DNA of 52,832 nt, taken from assembly GCA_022824005.1 (NCBI GenBank), contig JAJEBG010000047.1, positions 1 through 52,832 on the forward strand. The letters run 5' to 3'. Position numbers and translations under genes: made by a program. This document shows, piece by piece, positions 37,401 to 45,938 of this stretch. This DNA comes from Paracoccaceae bacterium (GTDB taxonomy: Bacteria > Pseudomonadota > Alphaproteobacteria > Rhodobacterales > Rhodobacteraceae). The notes below the pieces were generated by a model, which did not search any database, was not told the origin of the DNA, and was given only the letters and a program-made list of their open reading frames with translations. How positions within the stretch are numbered: position 1 is the stretch's first letter; every line of letters begins with the position of its first letter.

Positions 37401-39345
37401 ATTGTGAATAATTTGTAATCACCAGATTCTTGCCTTGCGGCCAGAGATTGGACTCGTAAATCGCCTTCCGAGCCGCCGCCGACTCGGTCTGATATATCTC
37501 TCCTGAACGCCCCTTTGTGTCGGGGGAAATGAGCGAAACAGGTCGCGAAGCCAAAATACATGGGCGAGTATCCTTATGTGCCCCGACGGCGACAAAGTCG
37601 CGCCAGACATCCGGAATGTTGATCTCGGCACTCTCGGTGAAGTACAGAACTTTGCCCCCTCCACGTAAATGATAACCGGCCATGGCGGCTAGCGAGCGCC
37701 CCTTGCCAACCCCCGTCTGGTCAGCCAACAAGAAACCTCTCCCGCGCAAAGCCGCGAGTTGTCGTAAGGCCAACGCATCTACTTGCTCGGCGTTCAGTCT
37801 TGTCTTCAGTTTATCGACAGTCAGGCCCATGAGTCGCGCCACGAATTGATCAACGCCTCCTTCTTCTTGGATAGCGATGGACACGCGACGAAGGGCTTTG
37901 GCAATGGCACCTTCAAGCGATCTTGGGATCATTGTAAAGGGTTCCGCGACCGATGACAGCGCGACATAGGGACGTTGTCGGGTGTCGTCATCTGTCTCGG
38001 TTCCATGAAGATCACCTGTTTTCTGGCCGCTCAGCTCACGGTACCATTCGGCAATTCGCCTTCGGTTGCGCAAAAGCTCGGTATGCAATTGATCGAGATC
38101 ATGCCAAGTATCGACCTTAAAAGTTCGCCGTGCCGCTTCGGGAAGGCTCTCCTCCACTTTAGGCCGCCGCTGACCGACAATGAAAACAGTGATGGGGCGA
38201 CCGTCATATTTGCCATTGGCCACCAGTTGTGAAATCTCGGCGACGGCCTCCAAAGCGTAAGCCCTTCCCAATGCCTGCCTCACCGCCATGATATAATCGT
38301 CATCGGCCGATCCTTGGGTCAGCAGAATGCTGATTCCACTCTTGTGGCGATTGGCCAACACATTGGCGGATCGCTCCGCCACGCCGCCCTTTGCCGCGCC
38401 GGTCAAGTCCAGTAATTGATGCGATGTTTGGCCTTGATTGCGAAGCGTCGGGGCCGCCAATTCAAGACGTGAATTTCCTGAATATTCAATGTCTTGAGCT
38501 CCCATTGTGAGCCGTCTCAAGAAAACCAAAAATCCCGCTGTCGGGGCCAATCCTTCGATTTCTTTGGGCTCCTTCACCGCTTCAGATACCCGGTCGGCAA
38601 GCTGCATCGCCCGATGATAGCTCTCGCGCGTGCCGCCATCAGCCAACACTGTCGCCACCAGTTGCCTCAGCAACTCAACCCTGACGATTTCCTCGGCTGA
38701 ATTCACGTCCCAACATGACTCGCTATCATCGGTGGAATCGCATGCGGCCTGTACGATGAAGGCGAGCGAATCTTTGCCAACATTGCCTTGTTCGGCCATT
38801 TTGAGAAGTCCGGCGGCGATTTGTGAAAGATGGGTTTCATCAGGCGCCCGAAGAAACTCCGCCGGATTGCATGTTTCAGTCTCAAAAACCGCCTCATTAT
38901 GACCCTCTGAATCCGTCACGCGTTTGCTACGTTTGCCATCTTGTGACTGAAAGACTCTTTCACCAAGAAAGTTCAGTCCAATCTCCTGTTGGCTCTGAAT
39001 CATATCCATCTGTCCAGTCGGCGGGCATTCAACCGTCCACGGTGTTGTGGTCAATTTATGTCGTCGAATCCTAAACACTTGACCGTCTAAATTCTGAGCC
39101 ATCATTGACGCGGTGAACAGGCTTGGTGAAGGGGGCCGAAAGATAACTTCAATCTGATTGGGAATTTCTTGAAACCCATAATCAAGTGCCCGTTGGCGAA
39201 GGTTTTGTCCGGCTTCCCCATCCTTAAAGGTCAGCAATAACCCGGTTTTTTTGTCGGGGAAGACAACCCGTCTCAGAATGGCCACATCGTGGCTAAATTT
39301 CACCCATTCGACGTTATCATTATTGCTTTGAATTCTCTGACTCAT
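34462..39345 (-). CDS. Strawberry-notch family superfamily 2 helicase-like protein
   Basis: A 1627-residue protein. Residues 1-465 are an N-terminal region of no recognised fold. The ATPase core starts near 495. Walker A is LLADQTGVGKGRSLAA (539-554), the DEAH-type box is LLILDESHNAVN (672-683), and motif III is YATATPMRDP (706-715). The strawberry-notch C-terminal helicase domain includes DVLMFNRAGATGGSYHAS (1013-1030) and the arginine-finger motif QAQGRSNRFGQ (1055-1065). A 550-residue tail follows, with an acidic low-complexity patch DDGDDDNSSTS near 1130. Bacterial members are mostly phage or plasmid borne, and phage P1 DarB fuses this helicase to a methyltransferase. None is present here. 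ATG with GGGAG eight bases upstream. It is the middle gene of a three-gene minus-strand run. Confidence 0.85.
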   Translation of the reverse strand: MSQRIQSNNDNVEWVKFSHDVAILRRVVFPDKKTGLLLTFKDGEAGQNLRQRALDYGFQEIPNQIEVIFRPPSPSLFTASMMAQNLDGQVFRIRRHKLTTTPWTVECPPTGQMDMIQSQQEIGLNFLGERVFQSQDGKRSKRVTDSEGHNEAVFETETCNPAEFLRAPDETHLSQIAAGLLKMAEQGNVGKDSLAFIVQAACDSTDDSESCWDVNSAEEIVRVELLRQLVATVLADGGTRESYHRAMQLADRVSEAVKEPKEIEGLAPTAGFLVFLRRLTMGAQDIEYSGNSRLELAAPTLRNQGQTSHQLLDLTGAAKGGVAERSANVLANRHKSGISILLTQGSADDDYIMAVRQALGRAYALEAVAEISQLVANGKYDGRPITVFIVGQRRPKVEESLPEAARRTFKVDTWHDLDQLHTELLRNRRRIAEWYRELSGQKTGDLHGTETDDDTRQRPYVALSSVAEPFTMIPRSLEGAIAKALRRVSIAIQEEGGVDQFVARLMGLTVDKLKTRLNAEQVDALALRQLAALRGRGFLLADQTGVGKGRSLAAMAGYHLRGGGKVLYFTESAEINIPDVWRDFVAVGAHKDTRPCILASRPVSLISPDTKGRSGEIYQTESAAARKAIYESNLWPQGKNLVITNYSQFSGKADQSASREWAKHATRENQVLLILDESHNAVNRKSNTGQAIRSIIKRVGRDHVIYATATPMRDPSGADLYKPLLPRGKHGSVNAILEGVEKGGETAQECFTTMLAEDGVFLRRDHALSNIEFLVRLPDDARMSRYQNTMNQFAPLSELMLGAALKVGSLVGRDYALHFERLLADGVDQRRARALTNVLYQHSAMANGPLANLARLTINTIKVEQVVEETMNEIDEGRKPQITFHSTYGGIFTERVAEGGSETTEIPLNFQDQVRRVSEQIFRIKFGGEPADAREMDSEIADSDREIQRYIDGLPRDLPASPLDAVIEGLEARGLTVGEISGRSLAYKEGHIVRRADLDRRQIVNDYNDGKIDVLMFNRAGATGGSYHASPDFKDQRPRSLIEMETPLDIIKYIQAQGRSNRFGQVARPRIVSVMTGLIPEMRILQQRNRKLRAMGASIDGNRSHPLLIDDVPDLLNKIGDLATRHVMRTNPDMARRLGFDDLVEDDGDDDNSSTSAFTITDSGASNSTSNLLANRALTRSLVLSAKEQTDLIDLIRIEFEAIIEELESRNANPLKPKELAGEIDIKSKMLFSGLQFERNDPEESAFSAPLYISTGTHHINEDPIDGDMLLQMVNESLVTDGSEGFAPLAAVVESLIPDSLSHLVRPGDTVQQAMQTPDLQPYQFRRRFMRLKRFIETLRSIKPGRVVQIDGPDGSRDGRLRTIVKLIRPLEKHALLPQSYKLRTVTPGHSKTETVSVSQLLHMNQDRLRILSGLELGRNDRHLRTFNQQTSVERRYPVQILSGNLLDAIATARRHRLGAMSIYRETTGQIQRGIIITRKNVNFDYVPMAVPSLNYVKSMLTRLQENQLERSINIYCRTSTRREDNQGEAWLFDIYFYVATEQRPAQFWIRKGNFLELFLNTRFVEEKGVFNLEDRPLDVSQSSSELIDFLDHFERFIDDGSAILRTDGRNRKMMTRIHEDLRQNEG

Positions 39346-39416
39346 ACGCCGGCTCCCATTAAAAAAACGCCGGGTAAAGGTCAGTCTACTCGCTGCCGAA
39401 AATCAGGCCCACAAAC

Positions 39417-40868
39417 TCAGAAATTCATTTGAACGTAATCTCTAAACGCCAAGCCATTTCCTTCGCCAGCCGATAGTGTCGAACGCGGCACTTCATCACG
39501 AAATTTGGAATGTCTTGATACACCATTTACGACCAAAGAGGAAGACTCATTTGTCATTTCCGAGTGGTCGAATTGGCGCTTGATGTCGGGACGATGCACA
39601 AGAGATTCGGTCAGTTGGTGAACCGCGTCATAAATTGCGGAAATAAATCGTGAGTCAGAATGCGGGTCTGACACGGTGGGGACGGAATTGCGCGGAAGGG
39701 CATCAGAAAAAGGTCTAGACTTGGTAAGGTTCAAGTCTTCGGTGGAATAAGACTGCAAACATGCGGTTGAGACAGCAAAGCCAAACTTTGTGACCGAGGG
39801 AAGTTTGATATTTCTCATCGCAAAAAAGCCCAAGATATCGCGATTCCAGACGCCATTCCAACCCAAAGAGGCAAACGCCTCTTTGGCATGTGGGTGGGCT
39901 TGCGCCAAAAAGGCATTTTCCAACCTCTGCGAAATGTCGGCTCCGCTCTGTTGCAAGCAGATTTCCATCTGCCGACCGAGGCCACCCGTCATATATTGAT
40001 TGATGGGAACTCCATGCGTGGCACCGGCGTCAATCGATTCACAAACACGAGCATTTAATCGCACGATTTCCAGAGGCAATATATCCACTTTTGCCCCTTC
40101 AGCAAAGTTTACCTCCAACTTCGCTACATTCTGTCGGTCAAGGAAGTCATCCACGGCTTTTTCAACCGAAATTCGTTGTCCCTGATGCCAACCGATTGGT
40201 ACCCATTCGGTTGATCTCTTCATTGTTTTGCTTGGAGGGTGAACAAATAAGGCGGCACCTCTCGTCTGTAGCGCTTCTGTCAATGAAGAACGTAAATCAT
40301 CGCACGAAAAAGAAACTTGGCAATCGGACATATGGATGATTTGCGCATTGTAGATTGTCGCGCCATTGACCTTGTAACGTCGCAATTGACTGTCACGACC
40401 ATAGACAGGGGCGATCTGGATTGGCATTCCGCTGCGGATAACTGATTCAGGTCCACCCATCCGGTTGAGCCATCGGGCCGTCATTTGTCCTCTCGCTAGA
40501 CGAACCCCTTCAAGGGCAACATAACCCCCGATCGGCGTATGGGACAGATGGTGCTGATCGGTCAGGTCAGCGACTTTCAATACATTTTGGTTGGTAAGGG
40601 TTTTGCGAAGTGAGACAGATATAGGCTTGCCGTCCAATGCCCCGCCCATAGCACGTCCTTTGATGAGTCCAGGATAGCCCTCTGATTCAGATTCTTCCTC
40701 ACAATTAAGGTCGTAACCTTGCACTTGCAGAACCACATGATTGAGTTCTGCAGTCCCGATATTTTCCGATCTAAATGCTGCTCGCATATCACCCCTAACT
40801 CCTAACAAAGGATTGATGTCTCTGGCATGAAACAAGAGACTCGCCGACCGAGGTGAAACTTCACGCAT
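39417..40868 (-). CDS. Unrecognised 483-aa protein, first gene of the helicase cassette
   Basis: A 483-residue soluble protein with no signal peptide or membrane segment; I recognise no family. Two halves are visible. Residues 1-200 are strand-rich, with segments such as PIGGYVALEGVRLARGQMTA and NGATIYNAQIIHMSDCQVSF. Residues 200-350 are more helical, with an ISVEKAVDDFLDRQNVAKLE stretch. The last 110 residues look disordered (S, N, D rich). ATG at 40868; the stop is 71 bases before the helicase start on the same strand, so co-expression is likely. An IS remnant begins less than 100 bases upstream, and may have supplied or destroyed the original promoter region. Confidence 0.75.
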   Translation of the reverse strand: MREVSPRSASLLFHARDINPLLGVRGDMRAAFRSENIGTAELNHVVLQVQGYDLNCEEESESEGYPGLIKGRAMGGALDGKPISVSLRKTLTNQNVLKVADLTDQHHLSHTPIGGYVALEGVRLARGQMTARWLNRMGGPESVIRSGMPIQIAPVYGRDSQLRRYKVNGATIYNAQIIHMSDCQVSFSCDDLRSSLTEALQTRGAALFVHPPSKTMKRSTEWVPIGWHQGQRISVEKAVDDFLDRQNVAKLEVNFAEGAKVDILPLEIVRLNARVCESIDAGATHGVPINQYMTGGLGRQMEICLQQSGADISQRLENAFLAQAHPHAKEAFASLGWNGVWNRDILGFFAMRNIKLPSVTKFGFAVSTACLQSYSTEDLNLTKSRPFSDALPRNSVPTVSDPHSDSRFISAIYDAVHQLTESLVHRPDIKRQFDHSEMTNESSSLVVNGVSRHSKFRDEVPRSTLSAGEGNGLAFRDYVQMNF

Positions 40869-40959
40869 AAATTTTTCAAAATCTAATTTTTACACTCAAT
40901 CCAGCATAAAGGTCTCCTCGTGATCAGGACCATTTTATTTTCGCCTCCGAGAGGCTGGC

Positions 40960-41540
40960 ATGACGGCGAGCGGGCATGGCCGAGGCGGTCCGAGGGGGCT
41001 TCGCACGGGTTTTGACGGTCGTTGCCTGCCGTTCTGAACTGTCTGAATTCGGTTTTCGGGGTTTGCGTGCACGGCTGAGCCGCGGCGGACGGACGACGAA
41101 GGTCCATCTCGGCATCGACGGGAACAAGATGGTGAAAACCGTGTTTCTCACCCCGGGCCAGGCGGCCGACTGCGCGCAGGCGGAGGCGCTTCTTGCCGGG
41201 CTCGGGCATGACCGGACGGTGATCGACGACAGGGCGTATGACACCAACGCCATTCTTGACCTGATCGAGACGGCGGGAGCAACCGCGGTCATTCCGTCGA
41301 GGTCCAGCCGGAAGTCGCCAAGGCCGCTTGATTGGGAGACCTACCGGACGCGCAACCTCGTCGAGCGGTTCTTCGGCAAGATCAAGGAGTTTCTCAGGGT
41401 CGCCACGCGCTACGACAAGACCGCCCACAACTTCCTGTCAGCCGGTTCCTGCTCCGCCGGATCGCCAACCAATTATCTGAATCCACAGCAAAATTGAATG
41501 ATAGTGTTGGCTTGGTCAGCCGAGCCACAAATGAAGTGAC
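40960..41540 (+). mobile_element. IS5-type transposase remnant, copy 2 (5' truncated, small deletion)
   Basis: The recognisable part begins near 41070 with LSRGGRTTKVHLGIDGNK, continues KTVFLTPGQAADCAQAEALL and IDDRAYDTNAILDLIETAG (catalytic aspartate region), and YRTRNLVERFFGKIKEF (catalytic glutamate region). The N-terminal half is missing. Near the end about 20 bases present in copy 1 are deleted, at about 41440, shifting the frame so that ANQLSESTA is read in a different frame. It is not functional. Same orientation as copy 1 at 25.3-25.7 kb; where both survive they agree closely at the base level. Confidence 0.88.
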
Positions 41541-42011
41541 CTAATCCCTGAACCCTCCCTCACTTTAACAGATTCTGCTTAACCATTGGATGGGCGATCA
41601 AGTGCAAAAAGGTCATTCTACTGAAGCCTAAATCTTCGAGAAATAATGAGGCATTTATTGAGGCCGTGCAGAAACGTTACATTCTTGTCCGAAAGTATAG
41701 TTTCGCCATTGAGATGAGCGGGACTTTGAAATGAACGTATGACAAAAATTCGATAATGTCTGTGCGACGCTGCAGCGACATGTGAAGAGAATTTATTTTT
41801 CCCTCACACGTGTCATTGATAAATTTGCAGACCTCAGGAATCAGTTTGGTGAGGCGTGTGGGCCAAAGAGGCATTCCGTTCTGACAGGCTCTCCCACAAA
41901 TATCTGAGAGGCACCACGATACATAAAAATTAGATCGGGTATCCGACACAGAAGAGATCAAATTAATGAGCAGGCTGGGCAATATTTACAAGATAATGAC
42001 AGGCCAATTCT
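41541..42011. other. Gap between the IS remnant and ribD
   Basis: Apart from a doubtful minus-strand frame at 41677-41982 I see nothing. In many alphaproteobacteria the riboflavin synthase gene follows ribD; it is absent here. Confidence 0.4.
41677..41982 (-). CDS. Doubtful 101-codon frame downstream of ribD
   Basis: The frame starts at a TTG directly after an in-frame TAA and encodes a cysteine-containing, moderately hydrophobic sequence (SWCLSDICGRACQNGMPLWP, then VCKFINDTCEGK). No family is recognised and no clear ribosome site is visible. It could be the surviving 3' end of a gene lost when the IS arrived. I give it little weight. Confidence 0.3.
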   Translation of the reverse strand: MPSLLINLISSVSDTRSNFYVSWCLSDICGRACQNGMPLWPTRLTKLIPEVCKFINDTCEGKINSLHMSLQRRTDIIEFLSYVHFKVPLISMAKLYFRTRM

Positions 42012-43187
42012 TTACGAATGTCCATTTCCTTTGTTGATCTCAACAATTGGATTCGATGGGCTTGATTCAAGGTTGGGTAATGCAATCCATCTGTGCATGA
42101 TATCGCCGCCGATCTCTCTTGTGTCCATTAATCGAAAGCAACGTCCGTCGTTGACGGCTTTGTATCCTAGATCACCCACCGCCGGCAATCCCTCGGCACC
42201 GATGTTGACGCCGGCGTTGAAGCCAACGATCTCATCAATAAGTTGTTTGGAAATCAACGACGCCGCGAGGGCGGAACCACCTTCGCACAAAATTCGCGTG
42301 AGACCCTGTTGGGCGAGTTGAGCCAAAGCATCTTCAAGGTCGACTCCATTTTTGTTACCGCGACAGCAAAAGGTCTTGGCCCCAAACTGTTTTTGCCAAA
42401 CCTGTCGGGAGTCTTCGTGAGCGTCTTCGGTATGGCATAGCCAAACCGGGTCGCGGCGAGCGAGAGTGGCGAGTTGTGAACTATGTGGTGTTGTGAGTCG
42501 GGAATCAACGACGATCCGGATGGGAGGCGTATCTATACCCAGACCTCGAGGTGCCAAATTGGGATCATCGGAGATGATTGTGCCTCGTCCCACCAAGACA
42601 GCGTCGTGTTGTGCACGCAGCCAATGCGCGTAGCGGCGCGCCAAAGGTCCTGTTATCCATTGGCTATGGCCCATCTGAGTGGCGATCTTTCCATCAAACG
42701 ACATGGCGAGTTTTAGGGTGATTGAGGGCCGGTTTTTTTCTATTCGGGAAAAAAATCCACGATGTGAGCGGCGCGCCTCATCTTCCATTATGCCTGTCAG
42801 GACCTCGACGTTGGCAGATCGAAGAATGTCAATACCTTGACCCGAAACCCTTTCGTCGGGATCCTCAACAGCGACAACGACACGCTTAACTCCCGACTTG
42901 ATCAAGAGTTGAGCGCAAGCAGGAGTCTCGGATTCATGAGCACAGGGTTCCAAAGTGACATAGGCGGTGCTGCCCTGTGCGTGCTGGCCGGCTTTATTGA
43001 GGGCCATGGCTTCGGCATGCGGCCGTCCCCCTTGGCCGGTCGCGGCGCGAGCGATGACTCTCTTGTTTTTGACCAACACGCAACCGACAGATGGGTTGGG
43101 CCAAGTTTGGCCCAAATGCCTTTGCCCCAAGCTGAGTGCCACCCGCATCCAACGCAGGTGGTCATATCCTTCAGCCGATTGCGGCAT
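42012..43187 (-). CDS. ribD: Bifunctional riboflavin biosynthesis deaminase/reductase RibD
   Basis: A 391-residue enzyme doing steps two and three of riboflavin synthesis. The N-terminal deaminase domain has the zinc motif HAEAMAL near residue 58 and TLEPCAHESETPAC. The C-terminal reductase domain has LKLAMSFDGKIATQMGHSQW, RYAHWLRAQHDAVLVGRGT and ILCEGGSALAASL. ATG 43187 follows the nrdR stop by three bases. A TTG immediately before it is less likely. ribE, ribB and ribH are not in the window. Confidence 0.95.
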   Translation of the reverse strand: MPQSAEGYDHLRWMRVALSLGQRHLGQTWPNPSVGCVLVKNKRVIARAATGQGGRPHAEAMALNKAGQHAQGSTAYVTLEPCAHESETPACAQLLIKSGVKRVVVAVEDPDERVSGQGIDILRSANVEVLTGIMEDEARRSHRGFFSRIEKNRPSITLKLAMSFDGKIATQMGHSQWITGPLARRYAHWLRAQHDAVLVGRGTIISDDPNLAPRGLGIDTPPIRIVVDSRLTTPHSSQLATLARRDPVWLCHTEDAHEDSRQVWQKQFGAKTFCCRGNKNGVDLEDALAQLAQQGLTRILCEGGSALAASLISKQLIDEIVGFNAGVNIGAEGLPAVGDLGYKAVNDGRCFRLMDTREIGGDIMHRWIALPNLESSPSNPIVEINKGNGHS

Positions 43188-43190
43188 CAA

Positions 43191-43661
43191 TCAATCATCA
43201 GCAGGGGGATCTTTGGGACGAAGTTCAGAGACAAACGACTCAAAATCGTTAGCCGCCTGAAAGTTTTTGTAAACGCTGGCAAATCGAACGAAAGCCACCG
43301 TGTCCATCCGTGACAATGCTTCCATCGCGGTTTCGCCAATGGCTCTTGACGTGATATTGTTCTCACCAGAGGATTCCAGCCGTCTGACAATGCCAGAAAT
43401 CATTTTCTCAATCCTCTCGGGTTCAATGGGGCGTTTTCTGAGCGCAATTCTAATCGAACGTTCTAATTTGTCGCGGTCAAATTCTTCGCGCTGTTGGGAC
43501 GTTTTGATGACCATCAGGTCACGTAACTGTATTCTCTCATAGGTCGTAAACCGTCCCGCACAGTTTCCACACAACCGACGTCTTCGTATAGAATTATGGT
43601 CTTCGGTTGGCCGAGAGTCTTTGACCTGAGTCTCAGTGCTTCCACAAAATGGACAACGCAT
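43191..43661 (-). CDS. nrdR: Ribonucleotide reductase repressor NrdR
   Basis: A 156-residue zinc-finger/ATP-cone repressor of ribonucleotide reductase genes. The N-terminus shows the paired cysteines MRCPFCGS and [19 protein letters not shown]. The ATP-cone spans about residues 49-139 ([20 protein letters not shown]). Length is standard. It is directly upstream of ribD, a common pairing. No glyA precedes it; rpoD does. Confidence 0.95.
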   Translation of the reverse strand: MRCPFCGSTETQVKDSRPTEDHNSIRRRRLCGNCAGRFTTYERIQLRDLMVIKTSQQREEFDRDKLERSIRIALRKRPIEPERIEKMISGIVRRLESSGENNITSRAIGETAMEALSRMDTVAFVRFASVYKNFQAANDFESFVSELRPKDPPADD

Positions 43662-43779
43662 CTACCACCTCGTCGCCAAGAATTGGTGAAACACTTGATA
43701 ATTGCGTCAACAAAAAATGGCAACATGCAAATTTTACGCAAGGAAAGGCAAAGCACCTTCCTGAAACTGAGATCAGATT

Positions 43780-45735
43780 TTATGATGAACTTTCGAGAAA
43801 AGGCTTCAACTTTTTACCACGGCTTGGATGTTTCAATTTTCGGAGGGCCTTGGCCTCAATTTGTCGTATCCTCTCTCTCGTGACAAGAAACTGCTTTCCA
43901 ACTTCCTCAAGTGTATGATCCGTATTCATTCCAATCCCAAAACGCATTCGAAGGACTCGTTCTTCACGCGCCGTGAGTTGAGCTAGCATACGCGATGTTG
44001 TTTCTTTCAAATTTGCTTGGATGGCGCTATCAAGTGGGAGAATAGCACTCTTGTCCTCAATGAAATCACCGAGCTGACTATCTTCCTCGTCACCAACAGG
44101 TGTTTCCAAACTGATCGGTTCTTTGGCAATTTTCATGACTTTTCGAACTTTGTCGAGCGGCATCTGAAGTTTGTGCGCCAATTCCTCAGGAGTGGGTTCT
44201 CGCCCAATTTCATGCAACATTTGACGGCTGGTTCGATTCATTTTGTTAATTGTTTCGATCATATGAACCGGTATACGGATCGTTCGTGCCTGATCGGCAA
44301 TTGAACGCGTGATGGCTTGTCGTATCCACCACGTCGCGTAAGTCGAGAATTTGTAACCACGGCGGTACTCGAACTTGTCCACGGCTTTCATCAAACCGAT
44401 ATTGCCTTCCTGAATCAGATCAAGAAACTGCAATCCACGATTGGTGTATTTTTTGGCAATCGAAATCACGAGACGCAAGTTAGCTTCGACCATCTCGGTT
44501 TTGGCTATGTTAGCTTCCTTTTCGCCTTTCTGGACTTGCCGAACGACTTCACGAAACTCATCAATAGTTAAACCCGTCATGCGAGCGGTCTCAACTAAGT
44601 CATACTGAAGTTCCCGCACATCATCGGCATATTTTTCCACAAAAGTCTTCCAGCCCCGACTCGGTTTATTCTTGATCGAGTCAATCCAATTTAGGTTTAA
44701 CTCGCTGCCTCTCCATGATTGAACAAATTCGGCCCTGTTGATCCTCGCCCGATCGACGAACTTGACCAATTTGGACTCGATGGTCAGCAATTTTTCATTA
44801 TAAAAGTAGAGTTGATCAATCAGTGTTTCGACTCGGTTGGCATGGAGACAGAGATTGCCCACTCTTTGGATCAACTCTGCTCGAATATGCTGATACTTTT
44901 TCTCTCGTGGGGCCGTTAATTTTCTTCGCATTCCAATGGCGGCGCGCACGCGGTCGTTTTGGATGGGCTTGAGAGTCTTGTATAGCCTATCAATCTCATC
45001 AAGTTCGCTCTGAAGTCGCGGTGCTAAAGCTTCTTCAAGTTTGGTGACCGAGAGATTGGCTTGCTCTTCATCGATACCATCCTGATCCTTACTTCCATCG
45101 GCATCAATGTCCAATCCCAAACGGTTTCCGGCGTCTTGGGGGGGTGCACTCGTTCCGTAACTCGCATCAAGATCAATGATCTCGCGCAAGTTGAACCCAT
45201 GGGCAATCAATTCAGCCCGCCAATTGACGACCGCATTGAAGGTCAATGGACTCTTGTCTAGGCCCGCAATCATCGTCCGCTTCCCAGCCTCAATCCTTTT
45301 TGCAATCGCAATTTCACCTTCTCGGGACAGGAGTTCAACACTCCCCATCTCACGAAGATACAGACGCACGGGATCATCAGTTGTATCACTTTTTTCGTTT
45401 TTTGCCTTGGTGACCGCAATTTCTTTTGAGGAGTTCACGCCGACGAGTTGATTCGATTCGTGAGCGGGCCTTTTTTTGGAAGGCGCTTCATTCTCGTTCT
45501 CCGTCACATGAATGCCCAGACGGTCAATCAACGCCATCGTATGTTCAAGCTGCTCGCCGATCATCAGTTCTTGGATTTTGTCGAGTTCTGCGTGAGTGAT
45601 AGAACCCCGTTTCTTTGCTTGTCCAATCACTTTTTTGACGACGGCCAAGTCGGCCCGACTGGGGCTGCTTGGTTTTGTTGACACGGTTTCAGTCGCTTGT
45701 ACACGAGCATTATTGGTTCTGGTCATGACTCGCAT
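43780..45735 (-). CDS. rpoD: Primary sigma factor RpoD
   Basis: A 651-residue sigma-70. Region 1.1 is at residues 30-85 and region 1.2 is [22 protein letters not shown] long acidic non-conserved insert lies before region 2. Region 2 contains [20 protein letters not shown] and [20 protein letters not shown]. Region 3 is at [16 protein letters not shown] and region 4 includes [20 protein letters not shown]. It lies 200 bases after dnaG on the same strand, the usual macromolecular-synthesis order. Confidence 0.96.
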   Translation of the reverse strand: MRVMTRTNNARVQATETVSTKPSSPSRADLAVVKKVIGQAKKRGSITHAELDKIQELMIGEQLEHTMALIDRLGIHVTENENEAPSKKRPAHESNQLVGVNSSKEIAVTKAKNEKSDTTDDPVRLYLREMGSVELLSREGEIAIAKRIEAGKRTMIAGLDKSPLTFNAVVNWRAELIAHGFNLREIIDLDASYGTSAPPQDAGNRLGLDIDADGSKDQDGIDEEQANLSVTKLEEALAPRLQSELDEIDRLYKTLKPIQNDRVRAAIGMRRKLTAPREKKYQHIRAELIQRVGNLCLHANRVETLIDQLYFYNEKLLTIESKLVKFVDRARINRAEFVQSWRGSELNLNWIDSIKNKPSRGWKTFVEKYADDVRELQYDLVETARMTGLTIDEFREVVRQVQKGEKEANIAKTEMVEANLRLVISIAKKYTNRGLQFLDLIQEGNIGLMKAVDKFEYRRGYKFSTYATWWIRQAITRSIADQARTIRIPVHMIETINKMNRTSRQMLHEIGREPTPEELAHKLQMPLDKVRKVMKIAKEPISLETPVGDEEDSQLGDFIEDKSAILPLDSAIQANLKETTSRMLAQLTAREERVLRMRFGIGMNTDHTLEEVGKQFLVTRERIRQIEAKALRKLKHPSRGKKLKPFLESSS

Positions 45736-45938
45736 CCTTCAATTGCGCCGCTTGCTGATCTGAATTGCGACGATGATCAGATAAATCCATTAGCCAGATG
45801 GCCTAGCGTCTAAAGAATTTCTGATATTGGGAATGAACCTTCAATCAAAATATCCCGTTGGAACAACATATAGGTATTGTCAAGGTGAACCCAAGACCAT
45901 TGCCGGTCCGCCGGCACCACTATGTCAGAGTGTGACGG

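Noticed and set aside
40883-41428. 181-codon minus-strand frame over the second IS remnant
   Set aside because: It is the antisense of the transposase remnant; the plus frame has recognisable IS5 motifs, the minus frame has none and is Arg/Pro rich.
45736-45938. Heat-shock or sigma-70 promoter before rpoD
   Set aside because: TTGACA is present on the minus strand but no -10 at proper spacing was found.
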